Assembly (NCBI RefSeq): GCF_000203935.1
Contig: NC_008577.1
Span: 2,108,001 to 2,172,000 of the forward strand
Direction: 5' to 3'
Source of the DNA: Shewanella sp. ANA-3
GTDB taxonomy: Bacteria; Pseudomonadota; Gammaproteobacteria; Enterobacterales; Shewanellaceae
DNA length: 64,000 nt
Under the pieces are notes generated by a model, which ran no database searches, had not been told where the DNA came from, and saw only the letters and a program-made list of their open reading frames with translations. The first letter of the stretch is position 1; every line of letters begins with the position of its first letter. Made by a program: the position numbers and the translations under genes. Below, one piece after another: positions 28,268-36,276 of this stretch.

Positions 28268-28423
28268 ATGACACCAAACATAATGCTAATTCGAATGAAA
28301 GACGTAATTGACACTACAGGCTTAGCCCGTTCAACCATTTACAAATATGTCGATAAAGGTATTTTCCCCAAAGCAGTGAAACTGGGCAGTAGGTCTGTTG
28401 CATGGGTTGAAAGTGAAATATAA
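28268..28423 (+). CDS. AlpA-family regulator, short at the C-terminus
   Basis: A 51-residue AlpA protein (MLIRMKDVIDTTGLARSTIY, then FPKAVKLGSRSVAWVESEI). Typical AlpA proteins continue for about ten more residues after VESE to the end of the wing helix; here a TAA follows, so the C-terminus looks truncated. No strong ribosome site is seen at the ATG chosen. It is divergent from the decayed radC, suggesting that both are the remains of one mobile module. Confidence 0.65.
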   Translation: MTPNIMLIRMKDVIDTTGLARSTIYKYVDKGIFPKAVKLGSRSVAWVESEI

Positions 28424-28639
28424 GGGGGGATTTTGGCAAGCTTTAGGGTAATTAATTGTTAGGTAGTAATCGACATCAACCAAAATGAAAAACAAAGAGC
28501 TACAATAGGCAATATTGATTCAAATGCATTGAAAAATGGTTGTTTTTCTGTAAATAATCAAACGCTACAAGTCTGACGAACAACAGCCAGCATGGCATGT
28601 TTGCTTTTACTATTGATAAATTTAAATGTTGGTTTAGGG

Positions 28640-30136
28640 ATGAACATAATTAACGAAAAAGTGTTGGTTAGTTGGATTGGTGGCAACGATTTAGAATCAA
28701 AGGGGAGTAAAATGACTGGCCCTATATGGGCGACAGTATCTGATGTGACCTTTGATCGGCTTGAGCTTATTTACAATTATCCGTCGGACCTAGTTACTCC
28801 GTACCTTGAGCTACTCACTGGCAATCTGAGTTGTCCTGTCAATGCTCGTAAGGCCGATTTATCCTCGCCAGTTGATTTCGGAGAAATTTACCTCGCTGCA
28901 GAACGGTTACTAGACGGTATTAATCGTGAAGCCATTCAACTGTCTGTTTTATTGAGTCCGGGTACACCTGCTATGCAGGCTGTGTGGATATTACTCGGTA
29001 AAACTCGATTCGCCTGCAACTTTTATCAAGCATCAAAAGAACAAGGCGTTAATATTGTAGAAATTCCTTTTAAGCTGACAGCTGAATATTTTCCTTCGAT
29101 GACTAATCTAGCCCCTATTGAACTTGGGCAACTTGGTCTATTGGGCTTTGATGCTGATCCCGCTTTTGATGACATTATTACCCTTGATCCTGAAATGTTA
29201 CTACTTAAAGCCAAGGCTCAAGTTTTAGCATCGCATGAAGTATCTGTGCTGATTTGTGGTGAGAGTGGTACCGGCAAAGAGATGTTTGCTCGGGCAATTC
29301 ATAATGCAAGTGCGAGAAGGGACAAACCATTTGTTGCGATCAATTGTGGCGCATTTCCCTCAGAACTTATCGATTCAATACTTTTTGGCCATAAAAAGGG
29401 GGCTTTTACTGGTGCGGTTTCAGATAAGGTAGGAGTTTTTGAATTGGCGCATTCAGGTACTCTTTTTTTGGATGAGTTTGGCGAGCTTGATAGTTCAGCC
29501 CAAGTCAGGCTCCTTAGAGTATTGCAAGATGGTAAATTCACTCGCTTGGGAGATAGTAAAGAACGTAGCAGCAATTTCCATTTAATCACAGCAACTAATC
29601 GAGACTTGATGGCTGACGTTTCCAAGGGTAGGTTCAGAGAGGATTTATTCTATAGGGTTGCCATTGGTGTGTTGTCCTTACCACCTCTAAGGTCTCGACA
29701 AAGCGATTTAGACCATCTAGCAGATCAGTTTACCGCCATGCTCACACAAGAATACCCTTCTCTAGGTGGTAAAAAAATTTCCACTGCTGCAAAAAAAATT
29801 ATCAGTAATCATCGTTGGCCTGGAAATATCAGAGAGCTGAAAGCAACGATTCTTAGGGCAGCCTTATGGTCTGAAACTGCCGTATTGGAAGAAGTTGATA
29901 TACGCAGGGCGATACTTTCGACGTTCCAAAATAGTGAGAGCATTCTCGAAAGAGATATATCAAAAGGTGTTGATATAAATAGTATTATTGATCTAGTAGA
30001 ACGGCACTATTTAGAACGAGGATTGGCATTTACGTCGGGGAATAAACGTAAAGCGGCGTTGTTACTCGGCTACAACAATCACCAAACTTTAAATAATCGC
30101 CTTAAAAAACTCGGTCTAGAAAACGACAATGACTAA
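28640..30136 (+). CDS. RtcR-like sigma-54-dependent activator with CARF-type sensor domain
   Basis: A 498-residue enhancer-binding protein. Residues 1-180 resemble the CARF-type sensor domain of RtcR: VLVSWIGGND at the start, FDRLELIYNYP, SSPVDFGEIY, and LLSPGTPAMQAVWILLGKTR, the ligand-binding loop. The AAA+ domain has GESGTGKE (Walker A), the sigma-54-contacting loop GAFTGA and FLDEFGELD (Walker B). A Fis-type helix-turn-helix (KRKAALLLGYNNHQTLNNRL) closes the protein. RtcR senses RNA-damage products and activates RNA-repair genes; here no rtcBA follows. A sigma-54 promoter lies just after its stop, ahead of the RavA-like gene. The exact start is uncertain; an ATG 16 codons upstream is possible. 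Confidence 0.88.
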   Translation: MNIINEKVLVSWIGGNDLESKGSKMTGPIWATVSDVTFDRLELIYNYPSDLVTPYLELLTGNLSCPVNARKADLSSPVDFGEIYLAAERLLDGINREAIQLSVLLSPGTPAMQAVWILLGKTRFACNFYQASKEQGVNIVEIPFKLTAEYFPSMTNLAPIELGQLGLLGFDADPAFDDIITLDPEMLLLKAKAQVLASHEVSVLICGESGTGKEMFARAIHNASARRDKPFVAINCGAFPSELIDSILFGHKKGAFTGAVSDKVGVFELAHSGTLFLDEFGELDSSAQVRLLRVLQDGKFTRLGDSKERSSNFHLITATNRDLMADVSKGRFREDLFYRVAIGVLSLPPLRSRQSDLDHLADQFTAMLTQEYPSLGGKKISTAAKKIISNHRWPGNIRELKATILRAALWSETAVLEEVDIRRAILSTFQNSESILERDISKGVDINSIIDLVERHYLERGLAFTSGNKRKAALLLGYNNHQTLNNRLKKLGLENDND

Positions 30137-30138
30137 AT

Positions 30139-30155
30139 TGGCATAAAAGTCGCTA
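30139..30155 (+). promoter_or_regulatory. sigma-54 (-24/-12) promoter of the RavA-ViaA-HEPN operon
   Basis: TTGGCATAAAAGTCGCTA has the invariant GG (30140-30141) and GC (30152-30153) separated by exactly 10 bases, as sigma-54 requires, and the surrounding TGGCA fits the -24 consensus. It lies between the activator gene and the RavA-like gene, about 58 bases before its start. Confidence 0.78.
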
Positions 30156-30212
30156 TATGAGTTTGACCCTGAATTAAGCCAGGGAATGCAATTCAACATA
30201 AGGAGATCCACT

Positions 30213-31742
30213 GTGACACAATTAACGGCAATACAACCACTCTCACGTAAAGATAAAATCTCACAGCTTATGGCTGCGATGAATGTTGGTCTGTTAGAGC
30301 GAAAGGAACAAATTAAGCTGATTTTACTTGCCGCACTTGCGGGTGAGCATGTTTTGCTTGTAGGTCCTCCGGGCACCGCAAAGAGTGAACTTGCCAAACG
30401 GCTAAAAAATATCTTTGTTGAAGCGAGTTATTTTGAGCGTTTGTTGACACGTTTTTCTGTCCCAGAAGAAGTCTTTGGGCCTCTTTCTATTCGTGCATTA
30501 GAGGATGATAGGTATGCTCGTTTAACTAGTGGTTATCTACCTGATGCATCAGTAGCTTTTATTGATGAAATCTTTAAAGCAAACAGTGCCATTTTGAATA
30601 GTCTTTTAACCATATTAAACGAGCGAGAATTTGATAATGGTAATCGTCGATACAAAGTGCCCTTAATTTCGGTTATTGCTGCGAGTAACGAGTTACCGGA
30701 AGGTGAGGAGCTTTCTGCTTTGTATGATCGCTTTATGTTACGTAGTTTTGTCGGTCCAGTGTCCGATAGTTCATTTAGTGAATTATTGCAGCTTTCAGCT
30801 GAAAAATTTGAGCCTGAGCTGAATATCCGACTCAAGCTAGAAGATCTTGCAGATGTACAGCAGTTAGCTGACAAGGTTACCCTGAGTTCTTCTGTGCTGG
30901 CATTGTGTAAAGAGTTTCGGGCCTATTTAAACCGAGAGAATATTTACGTTTCTGACAGGCGTTGGCTCAAGTTGATAAAACTGATGAAGGTATCAGCATT
31001 CACCTCTGGCTTGACGCAAGTGAGTAACTATGATGCATGGGTTTTACCTCATTGTCTGTGGAATAAGCCGGAGGAGTTTTCTGGGCTGCAAGAGCTCTAT
31101 AATCAAGCTGTAGCCATCAATGGTGATTTTACCGATGAACGTGCATCAAGTTTAGTGGCAACTTGGGAAGGACGATTAAAGGCTGATAAGTCACAACAAA
31201 AGCAGAAAGTAGACAACAAAAGTCGGCCACTGTTTATTAATGATAAAGGTAAACAGACATTACAATCCTCTGGAGAAGTCCAAAAAACAAATGCTAAAGG
31301 TGAAGTTCTCTATTGGGATGACTATGACAATAAAGAGACAACTTCAAGTCGCGGGCGTTATAGCTCTTCATTAAATGCCATTATGATTAATCAAGCATTT
31401 AAACCCGTTATGGAATCAATTAGTTATTCTGAAGACCATATTAAGGGGCGTGTTGCAGGCGTAGAAGAAATTCTGGCGAAGATAAAAAACCACATTAACG
31501 CTTTAAGCAAACAGCGAGAAGATGCTAAGACAGTATTTGAAAGCCATCTTTGGTTAAATCCTGAACTGCTTTCTAAAGTGATTGCGAGTTTAGATAACGC
31601 CCTTGAATACAGCCATAAATTATCCAATCGTCTGGTAAAAGTGAAACAAGGTTTTGAAGCCTTGCCACGGGAACAAGAAGTTGATTTGTCGGACACTAGC
31701 ATTCCAGTTGATGCAGTGTTAGAGGGTGAACTCTGTGAATGA
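30213..31742 (+). CDS. RavA-like MoxR-family AAA+ ATPase
   Basis: A 509-residue ATPase. Walker A is GPPGTAKSEL, Walker B VAFIDEIFKANSAI, followed by LNEREFDNGNRRY and the sensor AASNELPEGEELSALYDRF, all typical of the RavA branch of MoxR AAA+ proteins. RavA of E. coli is 498 residues and works with the VWA protein ViaA in membrane-protein and stress functions. The C-terminal 200 residues are helical, with a divergent linker. The start is GTG at 30213 with AAGGAG at the right distance; an upstream ATG has none. Its end overlaps the next gene's start by 8 bases. Confidence 0.9.
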   Translation: MTQLTAIQPLSRKDKISQLMAAMNVGLLERKEQIKLILLAALAGEHVLLVGPPGTAKSELAKRLKNIFVEASYFERLLTRFSVPEEVFGPLSIRALEDDRYARLTSGYLPDASVAFIDEIFKANSAILNSLLTILNEREFDNGNRRYKVPLISVIAASNELPEGEELSALYDRFMLRSFVGPVSDSSFSELLQLSAEKFEPELNIRLKLEDLADVQQLADKVTLSSSVLALCKEFRAYLNRENIYVSDRRWLKLIKLMKVSAFTSGLTQVSNYDAWVLPHCLWNKPEEFSGLQELYNQAVAINGDFTDERASSLVATWEGRLKADKSQQKQKVDNKSRPLFINDKGKQTLQSSGEVQKTNAKGEVLYWDDYDNKETTSSRGRYSSSLNAIMINQAFKPVMESISYSEDHIKGRVAGVEEILAKIKNHINALSKQREDAKTVFESHLWLNPELLSKVIASLDNALEYSHKLSNRLVKVKQGFEALPREQEVDLSDTSIPVDAVLEGELCE

Positions 31743-33318
31743 ACAAAAACCAACACAGCTGGCTCCAGCACTTAATATTTTAGCTGGTTTGGAGCGGCAG
31801 TTAGTTGATATTGATTTATTACCTGATTCGTTGGTGCCAGCTGTAGCTACCCTACCAGGAGGCGATTTATCTACTCGCTGTATGACTATCGCATTATTGC
31901 GAAATCAGTTGTTGGCGGGAGAGTCATTGTCACAACCTTGTCCTTGGTTACCTGAGGCTGTTCAGCAAAACATTGTTAATGTAATTAGCCGTTCAGGTAT
32001 TGCAACTTATTGTCAAAATAATCCGCAAGTCACCGATGCCTTGATATTGGATTTACTATCTGCTCTTGAAGGTGCTCAGACAAGAGCATTAATCCTTGCT
32101 AGGCAATTAGCTCAAATCAAATATAAGCAGGCGTTAGAAGTGCTGAAAGAGGAATTCGCCGTTGCCCATATCAAACGCAATTCAGCCAAACTTAAAAATT
32201 TACTTGTTCTTTCAGATGCAAAAAAACTTGAATGTCAGCTCCAGGCTGAATTAGAGGCCTGGTTGCAGTTAATTAATGCTAATGGACAACATCCATTTGC
32301 ATTGCCATCAGTTTGGGCCGAAAGGTTGGAAGTCTGGCAAATACTTTCAGAGATTTTTGATGATTTAGGTATGGTCACTGGTCTTGGTTGGGACCTATTG
32401 AAAGGAATGCTGCAAAGCCATGGTTGGATGAACATGGTGCGATTACAGAAGCTGGTCGAGCAAATCCCACAATTGCGTGAAGTGATTGAAACCCTGGGGC
32501 GCATGAAAGATTGCGACGGTGAGCCCGTGATTGAAGAAATTATCTCTAAGATGAGCGTAACGAAAAGGCGCGATAAAGAGATTTCTATGCCGCTTGTGCC
32601 AATGGAAACCAAAGGGATTACTCGTTCTGACTCAATCAGTCGAATGTTGCCTCAAGAAGCGGCTTTTTTGGGGCATCCAGTCCTTAAAAAACTTTGGCAT
32701 GCCCGGCGAGCTGAGCATGCATTGCTCAGTTATGCTGTTGAAGGCACGGACGTCATCACTGAAGAGGTTACATTTGAGCAAGAGGTTAAGGAAGAAAAAT
32801 CCGGCTTCAAAATAAATCGTAACCGTGGTCCCATGATTGTTTGTCTAGATACTTCCGGTTCCATGCAAGGAACACCAGAGAATGTTGCCAAGGCGCTGGT
32901 GTTGCAATGTATCAGTGTGGCTAAAACCGAAAAACGTGCTTGTTATGTTTACCTATTTGGTAGCTGGGGAGAAGTGACAGAAATGGAGCTGACACCCGAT
33001 GCTGAGGGCTTAGAGCGGATGATACTTTTTCTGTCCATGTCATTCGGCGGTGGTACAGATGCAGAGGGGCCACTTAATTTGGCTCTTGAGCAAAGTGATA
33101 AGAATAAATGGCATCAAGCAGATATATTGCTCGTTAGCGATGGTAAGTTTGCGGTGTCTTCAGGACTAACCCGTAAAATTAGTCATCGTAAGGATAATAG
33201 CGGATTGAGTATTCATGGGATTGTTATTGGGTCGAGTTTGTCGCCGATGGACAAGATCTGTGACCCGTTGCATCAGTTTTCAAGTTGGTTAGACCTGCAA
33301 AATAACGTATATCAGTGA
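31735..33318 (+). CDS. ViaA-like VWA-domain protein
   Basis: A 527-residue protein with a helical N-terminal two-thirds and a C-terminal VWA domain. The metal-site motif is LDTSGSMQG, followed by FGGGTDAEGPLNLAL and ILLVSDGKF, the usual three MIDAS loops, all intact. E. coli ViaA has 483 residues and the same layout. GTG at 31735 overlaps the end of the ATPase gene, so the two are translationally coupled, as is common for MoxR-VWA pairs, which act as chaperone-like machines. A GTG three codons upstream is possible too. Confidence 0.88.
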   Translation: MNEQKPTQLAPALNILAGLERQLVDIDLLPDSLVPAVATLPGGDLSTRCMTIALLRNQLLAGESLSQPCPWLPEAVQQNIVNVISRSGIATYCQNNPQVTDALILDLLSALEGAQTRALILARQLAQIKYKQALEVLKEEFAVAHIKRNSAKLKNLLVLSDAKKLECQLQAELEAWLQLINANGQHPFALPSVWAERLEVWQILSEIFDDLGMVTGLGWDLLKGMLQSHGWMNMVRLQKLVEQIPQLREVIETLGRMKDCDGEPVIEEIISKMSVTKRRDKEISMPLVPMETKGITRSDSISRMLPQEAAFLGHPVLKKLWHARRAEHALLSYAVEGTDVITEEVTFEQEVKEEKSGFKINRNRGPMIVCLDTSGSMQGTPENVAKALVLQCISVAKTEKRACYVYLFGSWGEVTEMELTPDAEGLERMILFLSMSFGGGTDAEGPLNLALEQSDKNKWHQADILLVSDGKFAVSSGLTRKISHRKDNSGLSIHGIVIGSSLSPMDKICDPLHQFSSWLDLQNNVYQ

Positions 33319-33331
33319 TAAGGGAGCACGT

Positions 33332-33865
33332 GTGACAAAAGCTAAAGATAATTTTGAAAAGGCAATTCAAGATGCTGAATGGATTTTAGAAGCCTATGAC
33401 CATTTAAACAAAATTGAAGGTAGGGAAAGAGAACCTGAGGAGTTTAAGCGGGCTGCATTGATCATGACCTTAACTGCTTGGGAAACCTATGTCGAAGATG
33501 TCATTGAGGAAAAGTTGACAGCAGATTTGAGAACCCTGGCTGGCTCGAATGTTGGAAAATTTATTACATCGACACTTAAAACTGAGCTTAAGTATTTTCA
33601 TACCCCAAATTCTCAGAAAACCAAGGGAATGTTTGAGCGGTTTTTATACGTAGATGTGACCGAGAAATGGACCTGGATTGATGGTGATATTGAGCAAGTT
33701 CAATCCAAACTAAACCAATGGATAAGAAAACGAGGTGAAGCAGTTCATCGGTCTATTAATGACAAACAAGCCACTCATTTAGTAAGCCGGCCAGATATGA
33801 AAAAATGCCTGACGTTTTTTAAAAAGCTCGTAGAAACAACAGATTTAGCTATTGAGTCAGTGTAA
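33332..33865 (+). CDS. HEPN nuclease (RiboL-PSP type)
   Basis: A 177-residue helical protein of the RiboL-PSP-like HEPN group. The N-terminal half has the RAALIMTLTAWETYVEDVIEE segment, and the C-terminal half the catalytic RX4H box in WIRKRGEAVHRS. HEPN proteins with this motif are usually metal-independent RNases in defence or toxin systems. It begins with GTG preceded by AAGGGAG, 13 bases after the ViaA-like gene, so it belongs to the sigma-54-controlled operon and is the probable effector. Confidence 0.8.
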   Translation: MTKAKDNFEKAIQDAEWILEAYDHLNKIEGREREPEEFKRAALIMTLTAWETYVEDVIEEKLTADLRTLAGSNVGKFITSTLKTELKYFHTPNSQKTKGMFERFLYVDVTEKWTWIDGDIEQVQSKLNQWIRKRGEAVHRSINDKQATHLVSRPDMKKCLTFFKKLVETTDLAIESV

Positions 33866-34169
33866 AATGAATAACTGTAATCGAGCATGAAAAGGTAAAA
33901 CCGTAATGAATCTAATTGCCAATTAATCAGTGAGAAACTAGTTACATTATTGGTTGTAGAAGCCTTGTATTGTCATGCAACCTTAGCTCGGAAAAAACTG
34001 CTAAAGCTCCTTTGATTGTGATTAAACTCAAAGTACTTAAAGCTTTCGCTAAAAAATACGAATTGAAAGTATTCAATACACTGATTTTATTGTTAAATGT
34101 TTTTATAGTCAGCCATACAGTGAATTGTGGTCTATTTAGGGCCAATAGAAGTTAGGATATCAAAGGGAA
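33866..34169. other. gap between the HEPN gene and the caspase-like gene
   Basis: A 304-base AT-rich stretch. Short frames exist on both strands but none has a ribosome site or family match. The caspase-like gene may have its own promoter here; AAAGGGA precedes its ATG. Confidence 0.4.
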
Positions 34170-34850
34170 ATGAAAAAAAAGAATGCAATTCTAATTTTGG
34201 AAGCTCCATGGGAGTTGTCTGAGTCAGACCAAAATACGGTCAGTGTTTTACCCTTTTTTCAAGGGTTAGAGCGATTGAGAGGGAGTTTTGATCTGTTCCA
34301 CTCCCACTTCTATGAAGCCAAAAGCTTTAAAATGGCGCTTGATAACCTCACTAGAGTGCAATACGAACGCTGTTATGTGTATATCGCATGTCATGGTGAT
34401 GGTAAGCGCCTACATCACATCAATTTGGCTAACGCGTTAAAGATTATCCAAACTAAAGCTAAACAAAATAATATCTTAGGTGTGGTCATCGGTTCGTGTT
34501 TAGTGGGCAATAACACTGACATCATGGGCGAATCAATGACAAATTCTCCCATTGTTTGGAAGTTTGGTTACCGTTGTGAAGTCAATTGGCTGGACGGCAC
34601 CCTCATGGATCTTGAGGTCTTTGATGCCTTGTTAAAGGCGCGAGAGCCTGATTTCTCAGATGAAAACGCGCTACTGCGCCGTTTCCAATCCGCATTTAGA
34701 CACTATGCCCCTCATGCAATTATTGGTAATCACCCTAATGGTGAAGGTTGCTCAATTGCTGACGGCATTTCTTTGGTGATCCAAGCCAGAGGGCAAGGTC
34801 ATGTACCAATGGATTACAGCGAATGCCTATTTAATGATGATTGCGAGTAA
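34170..34850 (+). CDS. caspase-like (CHAT-type) cysteine peptidase, putative
   Basis: A 226-residue protein with the order of elements of a caspase/CHAT fold: a strand ending in ACHGDG (H75) and a following strand ending in GSCLVG (C110), which would be the histidine-cysteine dyad. The N-terminus (AILILEAPWELSESDQNT) and the segment around SFDLFHSHFYEA fit the first strands. Homologues are proteases in death-like or phage-defence pathways. It lies between the HEPN operon and BREX, in the same direction as both, so it may belong to either or to none. Motif evidence only. Confidence 0.6.
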   Translation: MKKKNAILILEAPWELSESDQNTVSVLPFFQGLERLRGSFDLFHSHFYEAKSFKMALDNLTRVQYERCYVYIACHGDGKRLHHINLANALKIIQTKAKQNNILGVVIGSCLVGNNTDIMGESMTNSPIVWKFGYRCEVNWLDGTLMDLEVFDALLKAREPDFSDENALLRRFQSAFRHYAPHAIIGNHPNGEGCSIADGISLVIQARGQGHVPMDYSECLFNDDCE

Positions 34851-34946
34851 TTTGTGCGAATATTTGTGAATAAGAGCAACCTGTTACAACGAACTACGAT
34901 ACCATATGTCATCGTTTCTGTGTTCGCTGAAAAAGAGTAGTAATTA

Positions 34947-35714
34947 ATGGAGCAACTACCGCATTTGACTCAAATTGGCTTCAAGTTTGGTAAAAATGGG
35001 GCGCATGCCGCCCGAAGCATGATGATCCAAGAGCTGACACAACTGTTGATGTCACTGCCAGAGCAGGCATCGTTGGATGAATACCGCGCTAATATTATCG
35101 ATGCCAATCTTCTGCATAAATCGAGTGAGAACGCCCGTAAGCTTACTTTTCGACATATGGTCGATCTTTATGGTTTGTCGCCACAAGTTCCGCTTTTTAA
35201 AATATTTCGCCAGTTGTGGGATTTATCAGAGGAGTCTCAGCCGCTATTGGCATTGCAGTTAGCCGTTGCCAGAGATCCGCTATTAAGAGGTTCCGCCGAG
35301 GTCATTTTATCTCTAGAACCTGGAGAGATGCTCCATAGAGAAACCATGGAATCGCACCTTGCCAAAGATGACCCGGACAGATTTAGTCCCGCTTCGTTAA
35401 AGTCCTTCTCGCAAAATTTAAACGGTACCTGGACTCAGGCGGGTTATCTGACTGGCAAGGCTAAAAAATACCGTAGCGAGCCTAAAGTCACCTATGTAAA
35501 CCTGGTATTTGCCTTGGTTTTGGCCCATTACCACCAGCTTAGTGGTATAAGGCTTTTCAACAGTTTCTGGTGTAAGTTGCTCTTAAAGAGTCACGCAGAT
35601 TTATACGAATTAGCTCATCGTGCGACGCTTAGAGGCTTGATCCACTTTAAACAGGCAAGCGAAGTGATAGAAGTGTCATTTGCACCATTAAAACTTCCTG
35701 AATTCAAGGATTGA
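34947..35714 (+). CDS. brxA: BREX protein BrxA (DUF1819)
   Basis: A 255-residue DUF1819 protein, the first gene of type 1 BREX phage-exclusion operons. It has the usual N-terminal FGKNGAHAARSMMIQELTQL and C-terminal KYRSEPKVTYVNLVFALVLA segments; structures show a helical protein related to NusB-type RNA-binding folds. BrxA is dispensable in some systems and required in others. Four bases separate it from brxB. Confidence 0.9.
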   Translation: MEQLPHLTQIGFKFGKNGAHAARSMMIQELTQLLMSLPEQASLDEYRANIIDANLLHKSSENARKLTFRHMVDLYGLSPQVPLFKIFRQLWDLSEESQPLLALQLAVARDPLLRGSAEVILSLEPGEMLHRETMESHLAKDDPDRFSPASLKSFSQNLNGTWTQAGYLTGKAKKYRSEPKVTYVNLVFALVLAHYHQLSGIRLFNSFWCKLLLKSHADLYELAHRATLRGLIHFKQASEVIEVSFAPLKLPEFKD

Positions 35715-35718
35715 ATCC

Positions 35719-36261
35719 ATGTCCGACAGACTTACCAAATTACTTAACAGCTTTAGCAACCATATCAGTGTGCCCTGGAGTAACACCATCTCCGCCGAGG
35801 AAAAAGCAATTTTCGTGGTGTATGACAAGGCCGATGAACTCAAGCTTAGAGCACGATTGACTGAATTTGAACAGGCCAGTATAGAGGCCCAACATCCATG
35901 GTTATTGCTCGATTTAACCAACGCCTTTGCCAACTGGATGGCCGAGCAGGATTACAAAGAAGGCTATTTTGAAGACCCTGAATACCTCGAAGGTAGCTAC
36001 GACTACTTTGCTGATGAACTAGTGAAATTACTGAGCGCTGAAATTAACAACCAGCAAACGGCCGACACTGTCGTAGCGTTAATGGGATGCGGTGCGCTAT
36101 TTGGCTTCCTGTCAGTATCTGCACTGGTCAAATCGCTGGCTGCGCAGGTGAATGGCCGCTTGGTGGTGTTTTTCCCCGGAGAATATCACGACAATAACTA
36201 CAAATTACTTGATGCCAAGGATGGATGGGGCTATCAAGCCACCGCTATCACAGCCGTTTAA
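35719..36261 (+). CDS. brxB: BREX protein BrxB (DUF1788)
   Basis: A 180-residue DUF1788 protein, slightly shorter than the usual 190-200. Key segments are HISVPWSNTISAEEKAIFVVYD, HPWLLLDLTNAFANWMAEQDYKEGYF and the C-terminal GRLVVFFPGEYHDNNYKLLDAKDGWGY that defines the family. Function is unknown; it always lies between brxA and brxC and is required for BREX. The ATG follows the brxA stop by 4 bases. Confidence 0.9.
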   Translation: MSDRLTKLLNSFSNHISVPWSNTISAEEKAIFVVYDKADELKLRARLTEFEQASIEAQHPWLLLDLTNAFANWMAEQDYKEGYFEDPEYLEGSYDYFADELVKLLSAEINNQQTADTVVALMGCGALFGFLSVSALVKSLAAQVNGRLVVFFPGEYHDNNYKLLDAKDGWGYQATAITAV

Positions 36262-36276
36262 CGAGGGACCGAAACA

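Noticed and set aside
28640..33865. rtcBA RNA-repair genes under the RtcR-like activator
   Set aside because: The downstream proteins have AAA+, VWA and HEPN motifs; no ligase or cyclase motif of RtcB or RtcA was found.
33866..34169. Short frames on both strands between the HEPN and caspase-like genes
   Set aside because: No ribosome site and no family resemblance; the region is AT-rich intergenic sequence.
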